DNA of 64,000 nucleotides, taken from Micavibrio sp. UBA1850. Its GTDB lineage: Bacteria; Pseudomonadota; Alphaproteobacteria; Micavibrionales; Micavibrionaceae. A model generated the notes under the pieces. The model was not told the DNA's origin. It was given only the letters and a program-made list of their open reading frames with translations, and did not search any database. The position numbers and the translations under genes are program-made. The stretch spans positions 52,748 to 116,747 of the forward strand of contig DDIM01000006.1 of the NCBI GenBank assembly GCA_002338525.1, read 5' to 3'. Below, piece by piece: positions 50,328 through 59,628 of the stretch; within the stretch, counting starts at the first letter, position 1, and each line of letters starts with the position of its first letter.

Positions 50328-51113
50328 ATGAGATCATTATCAATCGGCGCAACAGGAATGCTTGCCCAACAAATGAATGTTGATGTGATTGCCAACAACT
50401 TGGCCAACATGACAACAACAGGTTTCAAAAGCCAACGTATCGAGTTTTACGACTTGATGTACCAAAACAAGACACGTCCCGGTACAGCGTCATCTTCGGC
50501 CGACACAATCGTGCCATCAGGCTTGCAGCTTGGATTGGGTGTTAAGCCTGTTGCAACATATCGTATCCACACACAAGGATCGGTTGAGCTAACGGAAAGT
50601 GCACTAGATATTGCCATTAACGGGGATGGATTTTTGCAAATCGAATTGCCAAACGGTGACGAGGGATACACAAGAGCCGGTGCTCTTCAGTTGAACCAAG
50701 ACGGCGAGCTTGTGACACTCGAAGGCTACCGTGTCGAGCCAGGCATTACAGTTCCTGAAGATGTTGCAAACATTGAAATTAACGCAGACGGTCAGGTCTT
50801 TGGTCGTATCCCTGGGCAGGCGGCACTTGTTGATCTGGGGCGTTTAGACATGGTGATGTTCATCAATCCAGCTGGGTTGGAAGCCATTGGAAATACTAAC
50901 TACGTGGAAACTGAAGCCTCAGGCGCTCCCGTTGTTGGAAACCCAGGCGAAGATAATTTCGGAACAATCGTACAGGGTGCGTTGGAACAATCAAACGTCG
51001 ACTCGGTGACAGAGATGACAAACATGATCACCGCGCAACGTGCTTACGAAATGAATTCTCAGGTGATTAGTACGTCAGATGAAATGATGGCAGCCGTAAC
51101 ACAGCTTAGATAA
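50328..51113 (+). CDS. flgG: Flagellar basal-body rod protein FlgG
   Basis: FlgG is the distal rod protein. MRSLSIGATGMLAQQMNVDVIANNLANMTTTGFKSQRIEFYDLMYQ is the signature N-terminus; the FlgG-specific insertion VPSGLQLGLGVKPVATYRIHTQGS follows, and the C-terminal LEQSNVDSVTEMTNMITAQRAYEMNSQVISTSDEMM is typical. Length is 261 residues. RBS AAGGAGA precedes its ATG. A gap of 74 bases separates it from flgF. Confidence 0.96.
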   Translation: MRSLSIGATGMLAQQMNVDVIANNLANMTTTGFKSQRIEFYDLMYQNKTRPGTASSSADTIVPSGLQLGLGVKPVATYRIHTQGSVELTESALDIAINGDGFLQIELPNGDEGYTRAGALQLNQDGELVTLEGYRVEPGITVPEDVANIEINADGQVFGRIPGQAALVDLGRLDMVMFINPAGLEAIGNTNYVETEASGAPVVGNPGEDNFGTIVQGALEQSNVDSVTEMTNMITAQRAYEMNSQVISTSDEMMAAVTQLR

Positions 51114-51153
51114 TCATCAGAAAAGAATAATAATTATAACAAGGAGAGTTAAC

Positions 51154-52179
51154 ATGAGACATTATGGATCAATCAGAAGAGGCGAATTAAGACGTTTAGA
51201 GCTAGACGTTAACAATAACGGCTTACTGGCTGTTGGCGTAATCGCAGCAAAAGCAATGCTTTTGTCCATCATCTTTGGTGCATTTTTGATGACGATAATG
51301 TTTCAGGCTCGCATGGCCACTGCAGCAAACCTTAAATCACTAAGTACTGTTGAAACAGATCTTCTACGTGTGGGTGATATCTTTGACCAAGCCGATGGCA
51401 AAGAGGATGTGGTCATTGGACGTGCGCCTCAGCCAGGCAACGATATGACACTCAATGCCAGAACTTTAATGCGTATTGCTCGAGCCACAAACGTAGCGTG
51501 GACACCGCAATCAGCACTGGATCAAGTGATTGTGCGTCGCGAGGCTACCCTTGTAGATCTAAATAATATTCATGATGTGCTGTCAAAGGCGTTGTCTGAA
51601 AAGGGTGTTGGAAGCAAGCTGGACATTGTTATTAAAAATACGTTGCCACAAATTACGCTTCCTAAATCTGAGGCTCCAACGATTGAGGTTAAGTCTCTTC
51701 GTTACATGCCCCAACACAATTCATTTGAAGCGGTATTGGTGGCGCCTTCTGTTGATAAGCCATTGAAGACAATTGCTATTAACGGGGTCGTTCATAAACG
51801 CATTATGATCCCTGTGTTAAATGCCCCAATAAAATCAGGGGATATTATAGGCGCATCCGATATTACATACATTGATGTCCGTCAAGGCGATATGCCAAAC
51901 GGCGCGCTGGTTCAAATTGCAGATATTCAAGGTATGGCGGCAGCAAAACCTTTAAGCGCTGGTAAACCGATTAGAAACACAGATATTGCGCTTCCTAGAC
52001 TGGTAGACCGTGGTGGCTTTGTGACAATCATATACAAAGATGGGCCTATTGCCCTGTCAGCCAAGGGAAAAGCTCTACAAAACGGCGCAAAAGGCGAAAT
52101 GGTACGAATCTTGAATATATCAAGTAATAAGCATCTGCAAGGCATGGTGACAGCCGACCAGCAGGTAACGATATACTAA
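51154..52179 (+). CDS. flgA: Flagellar P-ring assembly chaperone FlgA
   Basis: FlgA is a periplasmic chaperone for P-ring assembly by FlgI. The N-terminal 50 residues contain a long polar part and then a hydrophobic helix (AVGVIAAKAMLLSIIFGAFLMTIMF), which acts as a signal sequence or anchor and is unusually far from the N-terminus. The SAF-like C-terminal half has VLNAPIKSGDIIGASDITYIDVRQGDMPNGALVQIADIQGMAAAKPLSAGKPIRNTDI and GGFVTIIYKDGPIALSAKGKALQNGAKGEMVRILN, as in ChapFlgA. Length is 341 residues. RBS AAGGAGAG precedes it. flgI is not in the window. Confidence 0.92.
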   Translation: MRHYGSIRRGELRRLELDVNNNGLLAVGVIAAKAMLLSIIFGAFLMTIMFQARMATAANLKSLSTVETDLLRVGDIFDQADGKEDVVIGRAPQPGNDMTLNARTLMRIARATNVAWTPQSALDQVIVRREATLVDLNNIHDVLSKALSEKGVGSKLDIVIKNTLPQITLPKSEAPTIEVKSLRYMPQHNSFEAVLVAPSVDKPLKTIAINGVVHKRIMIPVLNAPIKSGDIIGASDITYIDVRQGDMPNGALVQIADIQGMAAAKPLSAGKPIRNTDIALPRLVDRGGFVTIIYKDGPIALSAKGKALQNGAKGEMVRILNISSNKHLQGMVTADQQVTIY

Positions 52180-52221
52180 AATAAAAATAATAAATAACTT
52201 CATTAAAAGAGAGGTTGGATC

Positions 52222-52980
52222 ATGACAAAGTACAAAACTATAATAAAAAACACAGCTCTCATGTTTGTTGTCTCAACAACTATGACCGCTTGTGGTGCGG
52301 CTAACCGCTTGGCAAATATAGGTGACACACCCGATGTATCACGTATAGAAAACCCATCAAAAGCACCTGTGTTGAAATCAGTGTCAATGCCAATGCCCCC
52401 GTTGGAAACGGCAAAGGCAGAAAATAATGCTTTATGGTCGCCTGATAAAAAGAGCTTCTTTAAAGATCAGCGCGCAGGCGAAATAGGAGATATCCTAACA
52501 GTTATGATTGATATTGATGACAAAGCTGAGCTGGAAAATGAAACTGAGCGCTCTCGTTCAAGTACAGAGGATTCAAGTTTTGCAAACTTCCTAGGCGCAG
52601 AAACGCAATTAGGCAAAATTTTCCCTGAAAACATTACCGCAGCAGATCTTGTCGATATCGGATCAACATCAAGACATAGTGGTGAGGGAAGCACAGACCG
52701 TGAAGAAGAAATTCAATTGCAACTTGCGGCCGTCGTGACACAGCAACTTCCCAATGGAAACCTCGTTATCTTGGGACGTCAAGAAGTACGTGTAAATTTT
52801 GAAAAACGTATTTTGGAGCTTGCGGGTGTTATTCGCCCTGAAGATATTACAATAAACAACACGATCTCATATGAAAAAATCGCAGAAGCGCGTATCTCAT
52901 ATGGGGGAGAAGGGCAGATTACAGACATGCAACAGCCTCGATACGGCCAACAAGTGTTTGATGTTCTGTTCCCATTTTAA
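52222..52980 (+). CDS. flgH: Flagellar L-ring lipoprotein FlgH
   Basis: FlgH forms the L ring in the outer membrane. The lipoprotein signal ends in STTMTACG with the lipidated Cys at residue 24. The domain contains SFFKDQRAGEIGDILTVMIDIDDKAELENETERSR, LPNGNLVILGRQEVRVNFEKRILELAGVIRPEDITINNTISYEKIAEARISYGGEGQITDMQQPRYGQQVFDVLFPF, both typical. Length is 252 residues. It ends the operon, with a terminator 30 bases after its stop. Confidence 0.94.
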   Translation: MTKYKTIIKNTALMFVVSTTMTACGAANRLANIGDTPDVSRIENPSKAPVLKSVSMPMPPLETAKAENNALWSPDKKSFFKDQRAGEIGDILTVMIDIDDKAELENETERSRSSTEDSSFANFLGAETQLGKIFPENITAADLVDIGSTSRHSGEGSTDREEEIQLQLAAVVTQQLPNGNLVILGRQEVRVNFEKRILELAGVIRPEDITINNTISYEKIAEARISYGGEGQITDMQQPRYGQQVFDVLFPF

Positions 52981-53009
52981 TTAACGATTTTGACCCAACC
53001 ATAACTTCT

Positions 53010-53050
53010 TGCCGAGATTGGATTGAACCCCTGATCTCGGCATTTTTTTT
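53010..53050 (+). terminator. Intrinsic terminator after flgH
   Basis: A perfect 9-bp stem, TGCCGAGAT (53010-53018) with ATCTCGGCA (53034-53042), closes a 15-base loop and is followed by eight T. Confidence 0.88.
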
Positions 53051-53201
53051 AATTTTTTTAAAAGAAACAATAAATAAATAAAATTTTAACTAAATTAGAG
53101 CAAAACTTAATTAAAGAATAAACTTTCTATGATGTAATAGAATATGGCGTGATGGAATTGCGCCAGATAGATAAAGGCCAGTAAGGCGGAAATAAAGGGT
53201 G

Positions 53202-56200
53202 ATGTCAGGACTATCTGAGACAATAAATTATAATGTTTTAGAAGATGATGAGAGTGAAAACCATTCATCATCTTTTGTGGTTTCTGATGCCTACGCACAA
53301 GAGGGACACTATGTTTTAGCCTCCTCAATGCCACCTCCCTCCACATCTATTAGCGTTGCAACCAAGGGCATTCCCACCGATCCTGCGATCGATGAGTCAA
53401 GTCCCGGGTCATATCAATGGCATCTTGTTGACACGTATGGCGTCAATGCGCATCAGGTGTGGGATCAATACACAGGAGAGGGCGTAAGCGTTGCCGTCTT
53501 TGATGAAGGGTTTGATTATAATCATTATGATTTGACGGCAAACTATGACCGATCACGTGATTTTGACACAGCCGGAAGCAACGATTCTGATGCAGGCTAC
53601 GAAGGTAGCGATCGTCACGGAACGGCTGTTATGGGTGTCATAGGCGCAGACGATAACGGCAGAGGAACTGTTGGTGTCGCGTTTGATGCCGACCTTATTG
53701 GTATTCGTCGTGATTTTACGGAAACAACGTTTACGTCAACGGTCGAAGGTTTTGAACATGCTCTCAGCTCAGGCGCTGATGTCATGAATAATAGCTGGGG
53801 CGCCTCAACAATATTTACTGACCATCCGACGCGTGATTATTTTGGTGATGACACAACCGAAGTCATTGATGCCATGATTGATCTTGTCAATCTCGGGCGT
53901 GGTGGTTTAGGCACATCTATTGTCTTTTCGGCGGGAAATGCGCGCACTAACGATGACAACGTCAATTATCATGGATATCAAAACTCTCCATACACAATTA
54001 CTGTGGCTGGTTCTGATATTGAAGGTGATTTATTTTCAAGCAGCACAAAAGGCGCCGCCATCCTTACAACCGCACCAGCGGTTGGAATTACAACGCTTGA
54101 TGTGTCTGGTAATGAAGGATACGCCCTTGGTGACACGGTGTTCATAAATGGGACATCTTTTGCCGCACCTACAGTGTCAGGTATCATTGCCTTAATGTAT
54201 GAAGCCAACCCTGATCTTGGTTATCGTGATGTCCAAGAGATTATTGCAATGTCGAGCCGTGAATTGGACGGTTCATCATGGCAAACCAATGGGGGGACAC
54301 ACTGGAACGGTACGGGCATGCATTTTAGCCACGATTTTGGTTATGGGCTTATTGACGCCTTCACCGCTGTGCGCCTGGCAGAAACATGGGGTAACGAACA
54401 AAAAACATATGCCAATATGGAAACGATTAGTGTCTCAGGTACGCCGAATATAACAATTCCTGAAAGAGGTATTGCAGAGCACACAGTGACTATTTCTCAA
54501 GATATAAATGTCGAGCAAGTGCTTCTGGATCTTGTTGTCCCGCACGATCGCGCAGGGGATCTAACGATTACATTACGAAGCCCTGACGGAACCGTCAGTA
54601 CATTGGTTGAAACACCAGGACGCGGTAACCTTGTTACAGATGCTCATGGTTACACAGGAATAAGTTTTCAGTTCAGCACTGTTGCAAACTGGGGGGAGAC
54701 CAGTGCAGGTGATTGGACAATTTTAATTCAAGACCCATCCGCTAACTATGGTGGTGTGTTTGAGTCGTTTAATCTTCAAATTTTAGGCAGTGAAATTACA
54801 GATGACGACACATACTATTTCACGGATGAATTTCAAGCCGTCGTCATCGCTGATACTGTCGGGTATGATACATTGAATTTGGCTGCTGTGCGCGAAGGCG
54901 TTAACTTGAATATGCAAGGCGGCGCAACAAGTACCATTGTGACGGGTCAAAATCTAAGGCTGTCTAACCTTTCAGTCATTGAAGAAGCTATTTTAGGAGA
55001 CGGCAATGACATCGTTCGAGGCAGTGATGTCGAAAATAACATCCTGCTTGGACGAGGAGATGATTATATTTATGCCTCAGACAGCGATGATACGATTGAT
55101 GGCGAGGATGGCAATGACACAATAAGATACTCAGGTGATTTTGATAATTATACGATTGTGTTTTTAGATGCGTTAACGGTTCAAATCACAGATAATCTGG
55201 ACGCAGGTGGCACAGATATTGTCAAAAATGTAGAAACATTTATCTTCAATAATGACTCGTTCACATCGGTCGAGCTTGAAGAAGAAACAGAAGCTCCAGA
55301 CCTTGCGCCCCCTATCATTATACGATTTGGTTGGAATGGCCAAAGCTCTTTTTACACAAGTAATACAGTCGAAACAACGACGTTGACCGCTGGTGATTTA
55401 GGTGTCACTGATGCCTCAGGTAACCTTGTGAGGTTAGAGCGTGAGGTAACAAGGCTGGATATTGATATCCTCAATGCTCCGGCACAAGATATAGAATCTG
55501 TAACACTTAACTATGATGATGCGCTTAACCTCAACATCGATGGGGCAAGAACGGCAAATGTTAAGTTGGGAAGTAACACGTCATCAAGCGTTACGCTTAC
55601 AAATACGATGCAGGGCCGTGTTGAAACAGGCGGCGGAAATGATGTCATTAACATTAACTTGACCGAGCTTGTTTCACCAACGACGACAGAGCTTTACCGT
55701 ATATTGTCTAACGACGGTAATGATACAATCACCATCTCAGGCTTTCATTCAAACAGCCGTATTCAAGCCTTTGGCGGCAATGGAAACGATACAATCACTG
55801 TAAGTGTTGGCGGAGATCATTTTCTGTACGGGGGAACAGGACGTGACAGGATTACAAGTTCTGATGGCGATGACCGCATCTATGGTGAAGATGGAGATGA
55901 TATTATTTATGCAGGCGGGGGAGAAGACACTGTATTTGGAGGGGAGAATGACGATGAAATCCACGGCGGGGACGGCGCTGACTTCCTATACGGTGATAAC
56001 GGAAACGATACGCTTTATGGCGATGCGGGAGAGGATAATATTCGCGGCGGTACAGGCTCTGACTCACTTAACGGTGGTGATGGTGATGACCTTCTTTATG
56101 GGCAAGATGGAAACGACATCTTAAATGGCGATGCGGGGCGTGACTTCTTGTATGGCGGAACAGGGTTTGATGTTATCTCTGGCGGTGATGGTGACGATTA

Positions 56201-56774
56201 TGTTTATGCGGGGGATGAAGACGACGTAGTGAGCGGGGATGATGGCAATGATTTCCTAAAAGGGGAAAATGGAAACGATACACTTTATGGAGGCGAAGGC
56301 GCCGACCGTGTTTTTGGTGACCAAGGAAATGATAGTCTATTTGGCGGAAATGGGAATGACCGCCTATACGGTGGTGGCGGCCTAGATAACCTTAATGGCG
56401 GTGCTGGGACAGACACATTATACGGCGGAAATGGCGATGACACGCTATACGGAGGCGAAGGGCGTGACTTCTTATATGGAGACAGCGGGGCAGACACATT
56501 CATACTAGATTTTGGCGCTGTTGACCGTGTTCGTGACTTCCAGCTTTCCGAAGGGGACCGCATTGATATCTCTGATCTCGTAACAGATTTTAATCCGATT
56601 ACAGATGACATTAATGATTTTGTCGAGATTATCATTCGTGGCACGACCAGAACGGACTTCTACGTCAATGAAGACGGCGTTGGAAACGACTTCCAGCAAG
56701 TCGGGATTGTCTTTGGTAACTTCACAGGTCAAACAGTCGACACGCTCTATGCAGGCGGCGATATATTAGCGTAA
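53202..56774 (+). CDS. Secreted subtilisin-like protease with P domain and RTX repeats
   Basis: This 1190-residue protein is a kexin-type S8 serine protease. Catalytic residues are Asp101 in SVAVFDEGFDYNH, His139 in DRHGTAVMGV, and Ser319 in NGTSFAAPTVSG; Asn near 246 in FSAGNA forms the oxyanion hole. A P (proprotein convertase) domain follows (about 410-530, with VPHDRAGDLTITLRSPDGT). Glycine/Asp-rich RTX Ca2+-binding nonapeptides occupy about 590-640 and 870-1110. The last ~80 residues (DFQLSEGDRIDISDLV...TLYAGGDILA) look like a type I secretion signal. There is no Sec signal peptide, fitting export by a type I system, but no such transporter gene is in the window. It lies after the flgH terminator and converges with mnmA. 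Confidence 0.92.
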   Translation: MSGLSETINYNVLEDDESENHSSSFVVSDAYAQEGHYVLASSMPPPSTSISVATKGIPTDPAIDESSPGSYQWHLVDTYGVNAHQVWDQYTGEGVSVAVFDEGFDYNHYDLTANYDRSRDFDTAGSNDSDAGYEGSDRHGTAVMGVIGADDNGRGTVGVAFDADLIGIRRDFTETTFTSTVEGFEHALSSGADVMNNSWGASTIFTDHPTRDYFGDDTTEVIDAMIDLVNLGRGGLGTSIVFSAGNARTNDDNVNYHGYQNSPYTITVAGSDIEGDLFSSSTKGAAILTTAPAVGITTLDVSGNEGYALGDTVFINGTSFAAPTVSGIIALMYEANPDLGYRDVQEIIAMSSRELDGSSWQTNGGTHWNGTGMHFSHDFGYGLIDAFTAVRLAETWGNEQKTYANMETISVSGTPNITIPERGIAEHTVTISQDINVEQVLLDLVVPHDRAGDLTITLRSPDGTVSTLVETPGRGNLVTDAHGYTGISFQFSTVANWGETSAGDWTILIQDPSANYGGVFESFNLQILGSEITDDDTYYFTDEFQAVVIADTVGYDTLNLAAVREGVNLNMQGGATSTIVTGQNLRLSNLSVIEEAILGDGNDIVRGSDVENNILLGRGDDYIYASDSDDTIDGEDGNDTIRYSGDFDNYTIVFLDALTVQITDNLDAGGTDIVKNVETFIFNNDSFTSVELEEETEAPDLAPPIIIRFGWNGQSSFYTSNTVETTTLTAGDLGVTDASGNLVRLEREVTRLDIDILNAPAQDIESVTLNYDDALNLNIDGARTANVKLGSNTSSSVTLTNTMQGRVETGGGNDVININLTELVSPTTTELYRILSNDGNDTITISGFHSNSRIQAFGGNGNDTITVSVGGDHFLYGGTGRDRITSSDGDDRIYGEDGDDIIYAGGGEDTVFGGENDDEIHGGDGADFLYGDNGNDTLYGDAGEDNIRGGTGSDSLNGGDGDDLLYGQDGNDILNGDAGRDFLYGGTGFDVISGGDGDDYVYAGDEDDVVSGDDGNDFLKGENGNDTLYGGEGADRVFGDQGNDSLFGGNGNDRLYGGGGLDNLNGGAGTDTLYGGNGDDTLYGGEGRDFLYGDSGADTFILDFGAVDRVRDFQLSEGDRIDISDLVTDFNPITDDINDFVEIIIRGTTRTDFYVNEDGVGNDFQQVGIVFGNFTGQTVDTLYAGGDILA
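55818..56510 (+). repeat. RTX nonapeptide-coding repeats
   Basis: Tandem codons for GGxGxDxUx Ca2+-binding nonapeptides (for example YGGTGRDRI, GEDGDDIIY, YGDNGNDTL, NGGDGDDLL). About two dozen units are seen, forming the parallel beta-roll of RTX proteins. A shorter set lies at about 55000-55125. Confidence 0.9.
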
Positions 56775-56787
56775 CTTCATGTAGGGG

Positions 56788-57945
56788 CTAGGCAGCCATC
56801 TGGTAAGCGCGATTTTGTGTGCTTGTAATCCATCCGCCGCCAATTACACGATTATCAACATAACACACAGCCGCTTGCCCGGGTGCGATCCCGTAATGAG
56901 GTGTGTCTAACAAAAGCGTTGCTTTCGTACCATCCATGGAAAGCGTTGCAGGGATAGGTTTCATGACAGAGCGAAACTTCAACATGACAGGTAGGGCGTC
57001 TCCATTTTGTTCCTCAATAAGCCAATTACAATCCTGAACATGGATCACATCACGTGCAAGAGCTTCTTTATCACCTACAATGACTTGATTGGTTTGTGCG
57101 TCAATCTTGACCACATAGAAGGGGCTGTTGTCAGGGCTAACGCCACCGCCAATTCCAAGGCCTTTGCGTTGACCAATAGTGTAGTGAATGATCCCGTTAT
57201 GCTGACCCACAACATCACCATTTAGGGTCACGATGTTGCCTTGTTTTTCAGTGTTTGGGTTAATCTTTTTTACAACACTTGCGTAGTCGCCATTAGGCAC
57301 AAAACAGATATCCTGACTGTCGGGCTTTTGTGCGTTATTCAGTCCTAAGCGCTGCGCATGCTGTCTTGTTACATCTTTTGTCCATCCACCTAAGGGAAAG
57401 CGCAAGAAATCAAGCTGTTCTTGAGTGGTTGCAAATAAAAAGTAGCTTTGGTCTTTGCCGTGGTCAATCGCGCGCTCTAATGACGCATGACCTGTCTTAG
57501 GATCAACGCTTCGCTTTATATAGTGGCCTGTGGCCATGCATTCTGCGCCCAAATCCTTTGCAACCTTTAAAAGGTCTCTAAACTTTACAGTTTGATTGCA
57601 TTTTACACATGGGATGGGTGTCTCACCCTTTAAATATGTGTCAACGAAATCATCAATAACAGATTCTTTGAAATTGTCCTCGTAGTTAAGAACGTAATGA
57701 GGAAATCCGAACTCTTCCGCCACACGTTTGGCATCATAGATATCTTGCCCCGCACAGCAAGCGCCCTTACGCTCAACTGCGGCACCGTAATCATATAATT
57801 GTAGTGTAACGCCAATGACTTGGTAACCCTCTTCGTGAAGAAGGGCTGCTGTTACAGACGAGTCAACGCCACCAGACATGGCGACGACAACGCGTGTGTC
57901 TTCTGGGGCTTTAGCAAATCCAAGACTGTTAAGAGTTTGTTCCAT
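56788..57945 (-). CDS. mnmA: tRNA 2-thiouridine(34) synthase MnmA
   Basis: MnmA thiolates U34 of tRNA for Glu, Gln and Lys. The PP-loop VVVAMSGGVDSSVTAALL is at about residues 19-36 (from the ATG at 57945); the two catalytic Cys are in PCVKCNQ and DSQDICFVPNG, with the characteristic LNNAQKPDSQDICFV and IGQRKGLGIGGG stretches and a C-terminal beta barrel (VIGGGWI). Length is 385 residues. The frame is open to a TTG at 57981, but MEQTLNSLG is the more usual start. It lies 70 bases after the ferredoxin gene, downstream of a cysteine desulfurase. Confidence 0.95.
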   Translation of the reverse strand: MEQTLNSLGFAKAPEDTRVVVAMSGGVDSSVTAALLHEEGYQVIGVTLQLYDYGAAVERKGACCAGQDIYDAKRVAEEFGFPHYVLNYEDNFKESVIDDFVDTYLKGETPIPCVKCNQTVKFRDLLKVAKDLGAECMATGHYIKRSVDPKTGHASLERAIDHGKDQSYFLFATTQEQLDFLRFPLGGWTKDVTRQHAQRLGLNNAQKPDSQDICFVPNGDYASVVKKINPNTEKQGNIVTLNGDVVGQHNGIIHYTIGQRKGLGIGGGVSPDNSPFYVVKIDAQTNQVIVGDKEALARDVIHVQDCNWLIEEQNGDALPVMLKFRSVMKPIPATLSMDGTKATLLLDTPHYGIAPGQAAVCYVDNRVIGGGWITSTQNRAYQMAA

Positions 57946-58014
57946 AGGGCGCGTTATATACCGTTTTACATCCAAAATCAAGTTTTGGACATAATTATAG
58001 AGTAGAAGGCAAGG

Positions 58015-58353
58015 TTACCAAGACACGTTTGTGCCAGGGAGGGCGACTTTTAACCCGTCTTTATCTTCATCGATAATAATTTGACAGCATAGACGTGAAG
58101 ATTTTTTGACGTCAAAGGCCAGATCAAGCATGTCTTCTTCTTCCTCTGAAATGTCACCATCTTCTGGCATGCATTTTTCCTGATAATCAGGGTGCACATA
58201 GACGTGGCATGTGGCGCACGCAAGGCCACCACCACAGGCGCCTTCAATCTCATCTATGTTGTTTTGAAGGGCCACTTCCATCACTGATAAGCCTTCAGGG
58301 GCATCCACTTCAATTTCGCTGTTATCTTTTTTTATAAAGGTGAGTTTAGGCAT
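58015..58353 (-). CDS. 2Fe-2S ferredoxin (adrenodoxin type)
   Basis: A 112-residue [2Fe-2S] ferredoxin with Cys ligands in the pattern ACGGGLACATCHVYV (three Cys) and a fourth in SRLCCQ. This spacing is that of the Fdx/adrenodoxin family used in iron-sulfur cluster assembly. It lies one base after the cysteine desulfurase gene, and mnmA follows 70 bases later, so it may reduce partners of the sulfur transfer. No iscU, iscA or hscBA is nearby. Confidence 0.92.
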   Translation of the reverse strand: MPKLTFIKKDNSEIEVDAPEGLSVMEVALQNNIDEIEGACGGGLACATCHVYVHPDYQEKCMPEDGDISEEEEDMLDLAFDVKKSSRLCCQIIIDEDKDGLKVALPGTNVSW

Positions 58354-58354
58354 A

Positions 58355-59467
58355 TTAATTCAATCTTTTCATAATGGTCGTCCACGCATCTTTAAATGCG
58401 TCAATATCTTCTTGGGTGGTAGCCCATCCAGATGAAATACGCAAGCCACTTTTTGCAAGTGAATTGCTTGCCCCCATAGCCAATAAAACATGGCTGGCTT
58501 GAATAGACCCACTTGAACACGCCGATCCTGTACTGACAGCGATACCTTCCAAATCTAGGCTCATAAGCAGTGTCGAGGCATCAAAACCCTCGATACAAAC
58601 TGACGTTGTATTTGCCACACGTGCCGTTGATGCGCCGTTTATAGAGGCCGCAGGTGTTACCGACAGAAGGTGGCTTTCAATTTGGCTTTGAAAGTCTCTT
58701 AATTTTTCAAAATCATCAAGCTTTTCTAAGGCAATCTTTGCAGCGACACCCATGCCGTGAATGCCCGCAACATTTTCCGTACCTGCGCGCTGACGGCGTT
58801 CTTGGCCGCCACCCGTTAGGAACGGAGGTGGATTTGTGCCATTGGCCATAATCAATGCGCCAACCCCCTGCGGACCGCCAAATTTATGAGCCGATAAGCT
58901 CATGAAATGAGCGCCTGTTATGGGGAAATAGACAGGGATACGCCCTGCGGCTTGCGCGGCATCAGTATGAAAGATGCAGTCGTAATCGCTAAGTATCTGT
59001 GCAATCTCTTTTATCGGCTGAATAACGCCCGTTTCATTGTTAACCATCATAATGGCTACAAATGTAGGTGTGTCGGGGTGCGCTTCTAACATCGATTTTA
59101 AGGCGTGCGTATCAATTAACCCATTTCTATGAGTTGGTATTAGCTCGGCTTGCACGCCTGCGCTTATTATAGAAGAGTGCTCGGTTGCAGAAATCAAAAT
59201 GCGACGGTGTGATGCGTACCCTTTGAGGAGCGTGTTATTTGACTCGGTTGCACCACTTGTGAAAATAACTTGTTTTGCATGACACCCCACAAGCTCTGCA
59301 ACATGCGCGCGTGCCTGTTCAACAATCTTACGCGCTGCGCGCCCTTCTTGATGAATAGAGGAGGGGTTGCCCGGTTCTGCTAAGATCTCGTACATCGCCT
59401 CGACAACTTCAGGTCGAAGCGGGGCCGTGGCATTATAATCTAGGTATGTTCTATCTTTTTTTGTCAT
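58355..59467 (-). CDS. Cysteine desulfurase (IscS/NifS family)
   Basis: This PLP enzyme removes sulfur from L-cysteine as a persulfide and passes it to acceptors. Visible are YLDYNATAPLRPEVVEAM, NPSSIHQEGRAARKIVE, FTSGATESNNTLLKG, the PLP Lys in SLSAHKFGGPQGVGA and the active-site Cys in STGSACSSGSIQASHVL. Length is 370 residues. The class (group I IscS/NifS) fits the short spacing near the Cys. It heads a - strand group with the ferredoxin gene (one-base gap) and mnmA, so tRNA thiolation is its likely use here. Iron-sulfur cluster assembly is also possible. Confidence 0.9.
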   Translation of the reverse strand: MTKKDRTYLDYNATAPLRPEVVEAMYEILAEPGNPSSIHQEGRAARKIVEQARAHVAELVGCHAKQVIFTSGATESNNTLLKGYASHRRILISATEHSSIISAGVQAELIPTHRNGLIDTHALKSMLEAHPDTPTFVAIMMVNNETGVIQPIKEIAQILSDYDCIFHTDAAQAAGRIPVYFPITGAHFMSLSAHKFGGPQGVGALIMANGTNPPPFLTGGGQERRQRAGTENVAGIHGMGVAAKIALEKLDDFEKLRDFQSQIESHLLSVTPAASINGASTARVANTTSVCIEGFDASTLLMSLDLEGIAVSTGSACSSGSIQASHVLLAMGASNSLAKSGLRISSGWATTQEDIDAFKDAWTTIMKRLN

Positions 59468-59628
59468 AAATTCATACAGTCGCGTTTTTAAAAAATAATG
59501 TTTATGTTATTGAATATCCACATATAATTGGTGTTTGCAAGAAAAATAAATAGACAAATCAATTCCAAATAGTCTATAAGCGTATTCGGAAACTAAACAT
59601 AACACATATTAAAAAATACAGGAACAGA

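Noticed and set aside
53010..53042. On the - strand the loop reads GGGGTTCAATCC, close to a tRNA T-arm (B box), between inverted arms.
   Set aside because: No anticodon arm, D-arm or full acceptor stem could be built around it. The sequence is better explained as the flgH terminator.
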